Source: Candidatus Rokuibacteriota bacterium (GTDB lineage: Bacteria > Methylomirabilota > Methylomirabilia > Rokubacteriales > CSP1-6). From it: 5,752 nt of DNA. The translations under genes were made by a program, and so were the position numbers. Within the stretch, counting starts at the first letter, position 1. Each line of letters begins with the position of its first letter. The notes below the pieces were generated by a model. The model saw only the letters and a list, made by a program, of their open reading frames with translations. It was not told where the DNA came from and ran no database searches. The stretch covers positions 1 through 5,752 of the forward strand of contig QHRT01000404.1 in the NCBI GenBank assembly GCA_003220195.1, given 5' to 3'. Below are positions 1-5,348 of this stretch, piece by piece.

Positions 1-882
1 TTCTCGAGCCGGCAGGGCATCAACATGCCGGCCGAGCAGCGGCAATTGCCGATGGTGTTCCAGTCGTACGCCATCTGGCCACACATGACCGTCTTCGACA
101 ACGTGGCGTACGGGCTCAAGCTCCGACGCTTGCCGAAAGCGCAGATCGAGGAACGGACGCGCACCGCGCTCGAGCTGGTCCGGCTCGCCGATCTCGCGAA
201 AAGGAGCGCGGCCGACCTGAGCGGCGGCCAGCAGCAGCGTGTCGCGCTCGCGCGGAGCCTCGCGGTATCACCCGCCATCCTGCTTCTCGACGAGCCGCTC
301 TCGAATCTGGACGCCCGTCTGCGCGCCGGCATGCGGCTCGAGATCCAGCAGCTCCAGCGCCAGATCGGCCTCACGTCCGTATACGTCACGCACGATCAGG
401 AAGAAGCGCTCGTCATCTCCGACCGCATCATCGTGATGAACGCCGGGCGCATCGAGCAGATCGGGACGGCGGTGGAAATTTACGACGCGCCCAGGAACGC
501 GTTCGTCGCCGACTTCGTGGGCGCTGCCAACTTGATCTCGGGCGTGGTCCGCCCGGAGCACGCGCGCGACGGGCTCGTCGCGATCGAGACGGAAGGCAAG
601 CACCTGGTGTTCGCGCGAGATCCCGGGCGACCCGTCACGTCACCGGCGACCGTCGCCATCCGCAGCGTGTCGCTCCGCCTTCAGAAGACGCCGCCGCCGA
701 CGGCGATCAATTCGTGGCCCGCACGCGTCCGGCAGCGCGCGTTCCTCGGTGACATGCTGGAATACGTGCTGGAGTGGGAGGGGCGCGTGCTGACGGCTCG
801 CGGGTCCCGCGACGAGGTCTTCGAGGAGGGCGACACCGTGCATCTGCACGTCGACCCGCCGCGATGCATCCTGCTGGAGTGA
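1..882 (+). CDS. ABC importer ATP-binding protein (PotA/FbpC-like), 5' end missing
   Basis: This is the nucleotide-binding subunit of an ABC importer. It hydrolyses ATP on the inner face of the membrane to drive uptake. The frame is open from base 1 and the first ATG (base 25) falls in mid-domain, so the true start and the Walker A loop lie upstream. In the visible 293 residues I see the Q-loop (VFQSYAIWPHMTVF, Q21), the signature LSGGQQQR (73-80), Walker B ILLLDEP (93-99), the D-loop SNLDA (101-105) and the switch histidine in VYVTHDQEEAL (H131). From about residue 176 a TOBE-type C-terminal domain follows. This layout matches the spermidine/putrescine, ferric iron and thiamine importer ATPases (PotA/FbpC/ThiP partner group). 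The substrate cannot be told, since the permease and binding-protein genes are not in view. The stop lies 4 bases before the next gene, so the two are probably co-transcribed. Confidence 0.95.
   Translation, partial: FSSRQGINMPAEQRQLPMVFQSYAIWPHMTVFDNVAYGLKLRRLPKAQIEERTRTALELVRLADLAKRSAADLSGGQQQRVALARSLAVSPAILLLDEPLSNLDARLRAGMRLEIQQLQRQIGLTSVYVTHDQEEALVISDRIIVMNAGRIEQIGTAVEIYDAPRNAFVADFVGAANLISGVVRPEHARDGLVAIETEGKHLVFARDPGRPVTSPATVAIRSVSLRLQKTPPPTAINSWPARVRQRAFLGDMLEYVLEWEGRVLTARGSRDEVFEEGDTVHLHVDPPRCILLE
875..879 (+). promoter_or_regulatory. Ribosome binding site of the luciferase-like gene
   Basis: TGGAG lies 7 bases before the ATG at 887 and inside the last codons of the ABC ATPase gene. 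It supports this start and suggests translation coupled to the upstream gene. Confidence 0.6.
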
Positions 883-886
883 GACC

Positions 887-1888
887 ATGACGGCTCCACG
901 GTACGGATTGAGCTTGCCGAATCGCGGCGTGCTGTTCGGCGCGACCACCGTCGACGAGTTGCTGGAAGTCTCGGAGCAGGCGGAGGCCTCCGGCGCTTTC
1001 GAGTCGATCTGGGTTGGCGACAGCCTCTTCGCGAAGCCGCGGCTCGAGTCACTCGTGCTGCTCTCGGCGATCGCCGCGCGCACGCGGCGTGTCCGTCTCG
1101 GCACGTGCTGTCTCTCGACGTTCCCGCTGCGCGATCCCATCTTCCTCGCCGCGCAGTGGGCCGCGCTGGACCAGGTGTCGCACGGCCGCATGGTGCTCGG
1201 CGCATGCATCGGCGGCAGCCTCCCGCGCGAGAAGGCGGAGGCAGAGTTCGCGGCGTTCAAGATCCCGCTCGGCGAGCGCGGACCGCGGCTCGAGGAAGGC
1301 CTGACGATCCTCCGCCGTCTCTGGAGCGAGGATCACGTCACGCACGAGGGCCGTTTTTACCAGTTTCGCGACCTGACGCTCGAGCCGAAGCCCGTCCAGA
1401 AACCGGCGCCGATCTGGATCGCGACGAACCCGAAGCCCGAGCTGGCGCGGCCGCACATCATCGACCGGGCGCTCCGGCGCGTCGGGTTGATGGGCGACGG
1501 CTGGATGACGGACAACACGCCGGTCGCGCGGTTCACGGAGCGCTGGGACGCGATTCGTCGCGTCGCGCGCGAGGCCGGTCGTCCGACCGGGACGATGGAG
1601 TCCGCGCTCCACCTGATGGTGAACATCAACGACGATCGGAACGCCGCGTTCGAAGAGTCCGTGAAGTTCCTCCACACCTACTACAGCCCGGCGATGACGC
1701 GCGAGTACGTCGAGAGCTGGCTCGCGTACGGGCCGCCGGCCGCGGTGATCGAGAAGGTCCGGGCGTACGTCGAGGCGGGGTGCACGACGCCGATCGTGCG
1801 ATTCGCGTCGTGGGATCAGCAGGGCCAGCTCGCGCGAGCGCTGGCCGACGTCATGCCGGCCGCGCTCGCGCTGCGCGTCAGGGCCTGA
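887..1888 (+). CDS. LLM-class flavin/F420-dependent oxidoreductase (luciferase-like)
   Basis: This is a complete 333-residue protein of the bacterial luciferase-like superfamily, cytosolic TIM-barrel enzymes that use FMN with a reductase partner or coenzyme F420. Family marks in order are an N-terminal strand (RYGLSLPNRG, 5-14), SIWVGDSLFAKPRLE (40-54), the long conserved stretch from RVRLG (68-72) through LRDPIFLAAQWAALDQVSHGR (81-101), ERGPRLEEGLTILRRLW (130-146), HEGRFYQF (153-160) and PKPVQKPAPIWIATNP (167-182), then GLMGDGWM (200-207). The length fits the family. The overall pattern resembles the methylene-tetrahydromethanopterin reductase-like (F420) branch more than alkanal luciferases, but cofactor use cannot be settled by eye. 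The gene starts 4 bases after the ABC ATPase stop, which suggests that transporter and enzyme act on the same or related compounds. It converges on the amidohydrolase gene, with 12 bases between the stops. Confidence 0.93.
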   Translation: MTAPRYGLSLPNRGVLFGATTVDELLEVSEQAEASGAFESIWVGDSLFAKPRLESLVLLSAIAARTRRVRLGTCCLSTFPLRDPIFLAAQWAALDQVSHGRMVLGACIGGSLPREKAEAEFAAFKIPLGERGPRLEEGLTILRRLWSEDHVTHEGRFYQFRDLTLEPKPVQKPAPIWIATNPKPELARPHIIDRALRRVGLMGDGWMTDNTPVARFTERWDAIRRVAREAGRPTGTMESALHLMVNINDDRNAAFEESVKFLHTYYSPAMTREYVESWLAYGPPAAVIEKVRAYVEAGCTTPIVRFASWDQQGQLARALADVMPAALALRVRA

Positions 1889-1907
1889 TCGACGGCGCGG
1901 TCAGGCC
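1882..1907. terminator. Inverted repeat at convergent stops (possible two-way terminator)
   Basis: GGCCTGA (1882-1888) is perfectly complementary to TCAGGCC (1901-1907), with a 12-base loop. The plus-strand TGA stop forms the end of the left arm and the minus-strand TGA stop forms the start of the right arm. There is no T-tract on either side, so intrinsic termination is only a guess. The stem may instead limit read-through or protect the 3' ends. Confidence 0.3.
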
Positions 1908-3043
1908 TGCTTGTAGAACCTCGCCGCGTTGTCCCAGAGCAGCTTCCGCTTCGTCTCCGGCTTCATCGACCAGCCGAGGATGTTGTCGACCGAGTTGGGG
2001 AACTGGCATTCGGAGTGCGGATAGTCCGAGCCGAACAGCAGCACGTCGTCGCCGAGCACGCTCGTGACGTGGTTGAACATCTCCTCGCCCTCGTGGCGCT
2101 CGATGCTGCAGAAGAACCGACCGCTCGTCATGTACTCGCTGGGCGCGTGCTTCAGCGGCGCGGTCCCTCCGACGTAGACGGCCTGCTCGTCCATCCTCTT
2201 GGCCCAGAACGGAAGCCAGCCGAAGCCGCACTCCAGAATGCCCATCCTCAAGTCTGGATAGCGGTCCAGGATGCCGGCGCCGATGAACGCGGCCATGAAC
2301 CTCATGCCGCCCCAGGGATGCGAGGCCAGGCGCCCGAGGAAGATGTTGTCCCAGAGATCCCGGTAGCCGGGGAAGTACGGCGGATTCCAGGTGAGGCTGT
2401 GGTGCACGATCGGCAGATCGTGCTCCTGCGCCGCCTGCCAGATGGGCTCGAGATCCGGATGATCTACCGGGACGTCCTTCGCGAGCAGCGGCAACACCGC
2501 CACCGCCCACCTCGACGTGCCCCACCGGTGAATCTCGCGGACCGCGTCCTCGGGCGCGCGCGTGGACGCGACGATCATGGTCTTCAGCCGATCCGGAAAC
2601 TGGCCGCAGAAGTCGGCGGCGTGGCGATGATAGGCGCGGATCATCCCCGTCTCGAGCTCGACGTCGGGGAGGCCGACGACGCTCACCCAGGAGGTCGCGA
2701 CCAGGAAATGGACGTCGGTGCCCTCGTCGTCCATGTCCGCGACGCGATTCCCTGCCTGATCGTCCTGGACCCCGGCGCGCGGCTGCTTCGTGCCTCGCCA
2801 GTTCGTTCCTCGCCCGGTGAACGTGTCGTGCGGACCGGCCTCGCCGAGCACGCGCCGGTAGAACTTCGTGTCCACGCGATATTGATGGAAGCCCGGCGTG
2901 CCGCCGATCTGGCCACTCTCGACGCGATAGGGGGCGAGATCGGCGAGGCGCGCGCGGAGACCAGGGTCGACGTAGCGCTCCAGGACTTCCGCGGCGGGGT
3001 TGACGTGCGTATCGGCGTCGTACACGCGCAGTCCGGCTCTCAT
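1901..3043 (-). CDS. Amidohydrolase-2 family metal-dependent hydrolase/decarboxylase (ACMSD-like)
   Basis: This complete 380-residue protein belongs to the amidohydrolase-2 (COG2159) group, cytosolic TIM-barrel enzymes that include ACMSD and gamma-resorcylate decarboxylase as well as hydrolases. The N-terminal metal motif is DADTH (D11, H13), that is DxH instead of the classical HxH. Other marks are DMDDEGTDVHFLVATSW (103-119), the barrel histidines in PIVHHS (H214, H215), MGILECGFGWLPFWAKRMDE (267-286), PSEYM (301-305) and the catalytic/metal Asp in LLFGSDYPHSE (D340). It ends in the family-typical LLWDNAARFY (368-377). The ATG at 3043 has a strong SD 5 bases upstream. It lies 31 bases downstream of the VOC gene on the same strand and is probably in its operon. 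A related protein is encoded at 5349-5752. Family assignment is secure, but reaction and substrate are unknown: hydrolysis or non-oxidative decarboxylation are both possible. Confidence 0.93.
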   Translation of the reverse strand: MRAGLRVYDADTHVNPAAEVLERYVDPGLRARLADLAPYRVESGQIGGTPGFHQYRVDTKFYRRVLGEAGPHDTFTGRGTNWRGTKQPRAGVQDDQAGNRVADMDDEGTDVHFLVATSWVSVVGLPDVELETGMIRAYHRHAADFCGQFPDRLKTMIVASTRAPEDAVREIHRWGTSRWAVAVLPLLAKDVPVDHPDLEPIWQAAQEHDLPIVHHSLTWNPPYFPGYRDLWDNIFLGRLASHPWGGMRFMAAFIGAGILDRYPDLRMGILECGFGWLPFWAKRMDEQAVYVGGTAPLKHAPSEYMTSGRFFCSIERHEGEEMFNHVTSVLGDDVLLFGSDYPHSECQFPNSVDNILGWSMKPETKRKLLWDNAARFYKQA

Positions 3044-3048
3044 GCTGG

Positions 3049-3054
3049 CCTCCC
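3049..3054 (-). promoter_or_regulatory. Ribosome binding site of the amidohydrolase gene
   Basis: On the minus strand GGGAGG lies 5 bases before the ATG at 3043. It fixes this start and the N-terminus just ahead of the DADTH metal motif. Confidence 0.75.
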
Positions 3055-3074
3055 TCGGTCGAGATTCACGGCCA

Positions 3075-3434
3075 TCAGCGGCGAAACATCAGCTGCAAGC
3101 GATGCCCGTCCGGATCCTTGAAGTAGACGCAGTGATCCTCGCCGGGGCGGCCGGTCACGGTGACGCCGTGTCGCTCCAGCTCGGATTTCAGGGACTCGTA
3201 CGTGCCGGACGACACGTTGAGCGCCAGATGGTTCAGATCGTTGCCCGTGGTCAACGGCGTCTCGCCGTCCTTCTTGAAGAGCGCCACGCCCTGCGTCCCG
3301 GCGTGCAGGAACACCTGGCGGTCGCTCTGGCGGTAGACGGTCATGCCGAGAACGTCGGCGTAGAACTTCCTGGCGCGTTCGACGTCACTGACGTGGAGCA
3401 CGATGTGGTCGATGCCGCTAGCCTCAATCGTCAT
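3075..3434 (-). CDS. VOC-family (glyoxalase/bleomycin resistance/dioxygenase fold) protein
   Basis: This is a 119-residue single-unit vicinal-oxygen-chelate protein with two beta-alpha-beta-beta-beta modules. Module 1 begins GIDHIVLHVSDVERARKFY (7-25), with H10 at the first metal-ligand position, and includes the usual FYADVLGM (24-31). Module 2 begins NDLNHLALNVS (65-75), with H69 as the second ligand, and ends in YFKDPDGHRLQLMF (104-117). The last ligand, usually Glu in a DPDGHxxE pattern, is Gln here (Q114). Members of about this size act as homodimers and include glyoxalases, fosfomycin-type thiol transferases, isomerases and small dioxygenases, so the reaction cannot be named. I chose the ATG at 3434 over an in-frame GTG at 3506 because a strong SD precedes it and the VOC fold starts 7 residues later. 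The extra 24 residues would run through a palindrome and have no SD. It is the first gene of a probable two-gene operon with the amidohydrolase. Confidence 0.9.
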   Translation of the reverse strand: MTIEASGIDHIVLHVSDVERARKFYADVLGMTVYRQSDRQVFLHAGTQGVALFKKDGETPLTTGNDLNHLALNVSSGTYESLKSELERHGVTVTGRPGEDHCVYFKDPDGHRLQLMFRR

Positions 3435-3439
3435 CAGGA

Positions 3440-3446
3440 CCTCCTC
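3440..3446 (-). promoter_or_regulatory. Ribosome binding site of the VOC gene
   Basis: On the minus strand GAGGAGG, a near-perfect SD, lies 5 bases before the ATG at 3434. It decides this start over the upstream GTG at 3506. Confidence 0.8.
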
Positions 3447-3466
3447 GGATCGGGCGGCTTGCGCCA

Positions 3467-3476
3467 GTGTATACAC
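3467..3476. promoter_or_regulatory. Perfect 10-bp palindrome GTGTATACAC (candidate operator)
   Basis: GTGTATACAC is a perfect palindrome in the leader of the VOC-amidohydrolase operon, 33 bases from the VOC start. It has the TGTATACA core seen in operators of FCD-type GntR regulators (family knowledge). That a GntR protein binds here is inference, and no regulator gene is in the window. On the minus strand it also holds a TATACA -10-like hexamer, but with no convincing -35. Confidence 0.45.
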
Positions 3477-3490
3477 CAAATGGCGTGACG

Positions 3491-3519
3491 TTGGCACGAG
3501 GACCACGGGACACTATAGT
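3491..3519 (+). promoter_or_regulatory. Sigma70-like promoter for the alpha/beta hydrolase gene
   Basis: TTGGCA (3491-3496, 5 of 6 matches to TTGACA) is followed after exactly 17 bases by TATAGT (3514-3519, 5 of 6 matches to TATAAT). Transcription would start near 3526, giving a leader of about 70 bases to the ATG at 3594 or about 120 to the GTG at 3646. The -10 lies inside the 14-bp palindrome, so a protein bound there would block RNA polymerase. Confidence 0.6.
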
Positions 3520-3522
3520 GTC
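3509..3522. promoter_or_regulatory. Perfect 14-bp palindrome GACACTATAGTGTC (candidate operator over the -10)
   Basis: GACACTATAGTGTC is a perfect 14-bp palindrome that covers the -10 box of the plus-strand promoter. By symmetry it offers the same TATAGT hexamer to the minus strand (3517 down to 3512). It suits a dimeric repressor or a two-way promoter serving both the VOC operon and the alpha/beta hydrolase gene. Its centre lies 44 bp from that of the other palindrome. Confidence 0.55.
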
Positions 3523-3581
3523 GGCACGGTACGGCCTCCCCGCCGGCGCGGATGCGGCCGAGGACGCGTGGGTTCGCCGAC

Positions 3582-3587
3582 GGGGAG
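3582..3587 (+). promoter_or_regulatory. SD-like GGGGAG ahead of an ATG in the wrong frame
   Basis: GGGGAG sits 6 bases before the ATG at 3594, an ideal placement. That ATG, however, opens a frame (MSNHQSV then Arg-rich) different from the alpha/beta hydrolase frame. In the hydrolase frame a TGA overlaps it at 3595-3597. This may be the original translation start of the hydrolase gene, now separated from it by one base. Confidence 0.45.
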
Positions 3588-3637
3588 ATGCCGATGAGTA
3601 ACCACCAGAGCGTTCGACCAGCTGCCCGACGTCCCGC

Positions 3638-3653
3638 GCGGGCGAGTGCCCGC
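3638..3653 (+). repeat. GC-rich hairpin over the GTG start of the alpha/beta hydrolase
   Basis: GCGGGC (3638-3643) and GCCCGC (3648-3653) form a perfect 6-bp stem with the loop GAGT. The candidate GTG start (3646-3648) lies in the loop and first stem pair. In RNA this would hinder initiation there, or it may be chance in GC-rich sequence. Confidence 0.3.
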
Positions 3654-4434
3654 CGGCTCACCCGCCGGTCGTCCTCACGCGCTGCTCGTGCACGGATGGG
3701 ACGGCACGGCGCGATACTGGGATCTCGTCGCGCCCGCGCTCGCCGAGCGTTATCACCTGGTGGCCGTCACGCTGCGGGGTCGCGGCAAGAGTGGAGTCGA
3801 TCCGACGGGCCGCGGCCGATTCGACGATCACGTCAGCGACCTCGACGAAGTCACGCGACAGCTCGGATTCGAGCGCTTCGTCTTCGTCGGCGCGTCGCTC
3901 GGCGGGATGCTCGGGTTGCCGTACACCGCACGGTATCCGAACAGGGTCGAGCGGCTGGTGCTGGCGGACATCGGGGCACAGCTGGGCGGCGATCGACCGA
4001 GCAGCTACTACGCCGGCATGTTGAACGCGCCGGAAGAGTTCCGCTCGCGCGACGAGATCGAGCGCTGGCTCCGGCAGTGGAGCCTCTACGTGAAGCTCCC
4101 GCGGCAGGGCATGGCGATCGTGCTGCGGGAGCACTTCCAGAAAGGCCGGGACGGGCGATGGACGTGGCGATTCGCCGGCCGCCTCCGTGAGCTGCAGCGC
4201 ACGCGGTCTCGAGACGAGCTCTTTCCGAGCCAGTGGCACACGCTCTCGCGCATCCGGTGCCCGGTCCTCATCGTCCGCGGCGGCCGGAGCGAGTCGCTCC
4301 TGCCCGAGATCGCCGAGCGCACGCGCGCCGGACTCCGCGACGCGCTGCTGGTGGAGATCCCGGACTGCAGCCACTTCCCATTCCTGGAACGGCCGCGCGA
4401 GCTGACGACGATCCTGCGCGGATTCCTTCCGTAG
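3646..4434 (+). CDS. Alpha/beta hydrolase
   Basis: This is a cytosolic alpha/beta-hydrolase-fold enzyme, 262 residues if read from the GTG. Visible marks are the oxyanion-hole LLVHGWDG (13-20), a conserved TLRGRGKSG (42-50), the nucleophile elbow VGASLGGM (81-88, S84), a helical lid region (about 115-195), the strand CPVLIVRGG (205-213) and the catalytic histidine in CSHFPFLERP (H243). After RGG the usual acid position reads RSESLLPE, so the triad acid is uncertain (E216, or an acid elsewhere such as D108). The start is doubtful. The GTG has no SD, lies in a hairpin and leaves only 15 residues before the HG. The same frame continues upstream to 3598 with coding-like codons (FDQLPDVPRGR), but no usual start codon before a TGA at 3595. 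A one-base slip near 3609-3612 would join it to the well-placed ATG at 3594 and give about 279 residues. Substrate could be an ester, lactone, epoxide or C-C bond. Confidence 0.88.
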   Translation: MPAGSPAGRPHALLVHGWDGTARYWDLVAPALAERYHLVAVTLRGRGKSGVDPTGRGRFDDHVSDLDEVTRQLGFERFVFVGASLGGMLGLPYTARYPNRVERLVLADIGAQLGGDRPSSYYAGMLNAPEEFRSRDEIERWLRQWSLYVKLPRQGMAIVLREHFQKGRDGRWTWRFAGRLRELQRTRSRDELFPSQWHTLSRIRCPVLIVRGGRSESLLPEIAERTRAGLRDALLVEIPDCSHFPFLERPRELTTILRGFLP

Positions 4435-4446
4435 CGCCGACGCTAC
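4431..4446. terminator. Inverted repeat at convergent stops (possible two-way terminator)
   Basis: GTAGCG (4431-4436) and CGCTAC (4441-4446) form a perfect 6-bp stem with a 4-base loop, CCGA. The plus-strand stop TAG (4432-4434) and the minus-strand stop TAG (4445-4443) both lie in the arms. No T-tract follows on either side, so terminator activity is a guess. Confidence 0.35.
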
Positions 4447-5342
4447 TGGTCCGGCAGCCGCACCTGCACGCCGGCGCGCTCTTCCTGCAACGTGAGGAAG
4501 ATCGAGCTGTCGCGGTTCGCCCAGCCGCGCGCCATCGCCTCCACGAGCTCCTGCTCACAGAGCAGCGACAGGCGCATCGGCGTGTCGGTAGCGCGCGCGA
4601 GCTCGACGGCGAGGCCGAGATCCTTGCGGGCGAGCGCGAGCGAGAAGCGCGGCTCGAAGTTGCCGCGCAGGTACGTCGCGGGAAGCCGCACCTTCAGGCT
4701 CATCTGGTGGCCGAGCGCGGCCTGGTTGAAGACGTCGACGATCGTCGCGGGATCGATGCCGGCCTTGACGCCGACCGTCCAGCACTCCGCCATCACGAGG
4801 TCGAGCGTGAAGCTGGCGCAGTTGTGCATGATTTTCGCGATCGAGCCGGTGCCGATGCCGCCCGTGTAGAGCACGCGTTTGGCGATCGTGTCGAGCACGG
4901 GGCGCGCGCGATCGAAGACGGCGCGGTCACCGCCCGCCATGACCAGGAGGTCGCGCGTCTCGGCGCCCTCCATGCCGCCGCTCACCGGCGCATCCAGCAT
5001 GTCGACCTGCTTCGCCGCGAGGACGCCGTGCACGCGCCGCGCGAGCAGCGGTGACGTCGTCGTGTGATCGATGTAGAGCGCGCCCGGCTTGACGCCTTCC
5101 AGGATCCCGCCCGGACCGAGGCAGACGGCTTCCATCTCGCGTGGTCCGGGCAGGCACGTCGCGACCACCTCGCACGCGCCGGCGACGGCGGCGGGCGAGT
5201 CCACCCACGTGGCACCGCCGTCGAGCAAAGAGCGCGCCGCCTCGCGCCGCACGTCGTGAACCGTGAGCGCGTGGCCAGCCTTCAGCAGCTGCCCCGCTAT
5301 AGGGCGGCCGATGTTGCCGACGCCGATGAACCCGACGCGCAT
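4443..5342 (-). CDS. NAD-dependent beta-hydroxyacid dehydrogenase (3-hydroxyisobutyrate dehydrogenase family)
   Basis: This complete 299-residue cytosolic protein belongs to the 3-hydroxyisobutyrate / tartronate semialdehyde reductase / 6-phosphogluconate dehydrogenase-like family. The N-terminal Rossmann fold starts at residue 1 with GFIGVGNIGRPIA (4-16, GxGxxG). The acidic residue D30 after the second strand (LTVHD) favours NAD(H) over NADP(H), by inference. Next come the substrate-binding DAPVSGGMEGA (117-127) and the catalytic lysine in GIGTGSIAKIMHN (K170, N174). The all-alpha C-terminal domain carries the conserved ARKDLGLA (238-245, K240, D241). Length and motif spacing are normal. Likely reaction: reversible oxidation of a short 3-hydroxyacid to its semialdehyde. 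Exact substrate unknown. It starts 6 bases after the stop of the upstream amidohydrolase gene and has no SD (the bases before the ATG are CGCCCC), so it probably relies on ribosomes finishing that gene. It converges on the alpha/beta hydrolase gene, 8 bases apart. Confidence 0.93.
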   Translation of the reverse strand: MRVGFIGVGNIGRPIAGQLLKAGHALTVHDVRREAARSLLDGGATWVDSPAAVAGACEVVATCLPGPREMEAVCLGPGGILEGVKPGALYIDHTTTSPLLARRVHGVLAAKQVDMLDAPVSGGMEGAETRDLLVMAGGDRAVFDRARPVLDTIAKRVLYTGGIGTGSIAKIMHNCASFTLDLVMAECWTVGVKAGIDPATIVDVFNQAALGHQMSLKVRLPATYLRGNFEPRFSLALARKDLGLAVELARATDTPMRLSLLCEQELVEAMARGWANRDSSIFLTLQEERAGVQVRLPDQ

Positions 5343-5348
5343 GGGGCG

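Noticed and set aside
25..27. ATG at 25 as the start of the ABC ATPase
   Set aside because: The frame is open upstream with family-like residues (FSSRQGIN), and a start here would remove Walker A.
1105..2067. 320-residue open frame on the plus strand
   Set aside because: Out-of-frame shadow of the luciferase-like gene that runs on into antisense of the amidohydrolase. Arg/Ala-rich with no motif.
2015..3121. 368-residue open frame on the plus strand
   Set aside because: It is antisense to the amidohydrolase gene, rich in Arg, Val, His and Asp, and has no family motif. Long antisense frames are common in GC-rich genes with strong third-position bias.
3468..3496. Minus-strand promoter using TATACA inside the first palindrome
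   Set aside because: At 17-base spacing the -35 would be TGCCAA, a poor match, and neighbouring spacings are no better. Not called as a separate promoter.
3434..3506. Longer VOC protein starting from a GTG at 3506
   Set aside because: There is no SD ahead of it, the extra 24 residues are not part of the VOC fold and would cross the GTGTATACAC palindrome. The ATG at 3434 has a near-perfect SD.
3552..4190. 212-residue open frame on the plus strand containing the ATG at 3594
   Set aside because: Beyond the first few residues it is an Arg-rich frame overlapping the alpha/beta hydrolase, which carries the real motifs. Only its start region is of interest, as noted under the frameshift finding.
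4233..5054. 273-residue open frame on the plus strand
   Set aside because: It overlaps the end of the alpha/beta hydrolase gene out of frame and then runs antisense to the dehydrogenase gene. Low-complexity Arg/Ala/His/Glu composition and no motif.
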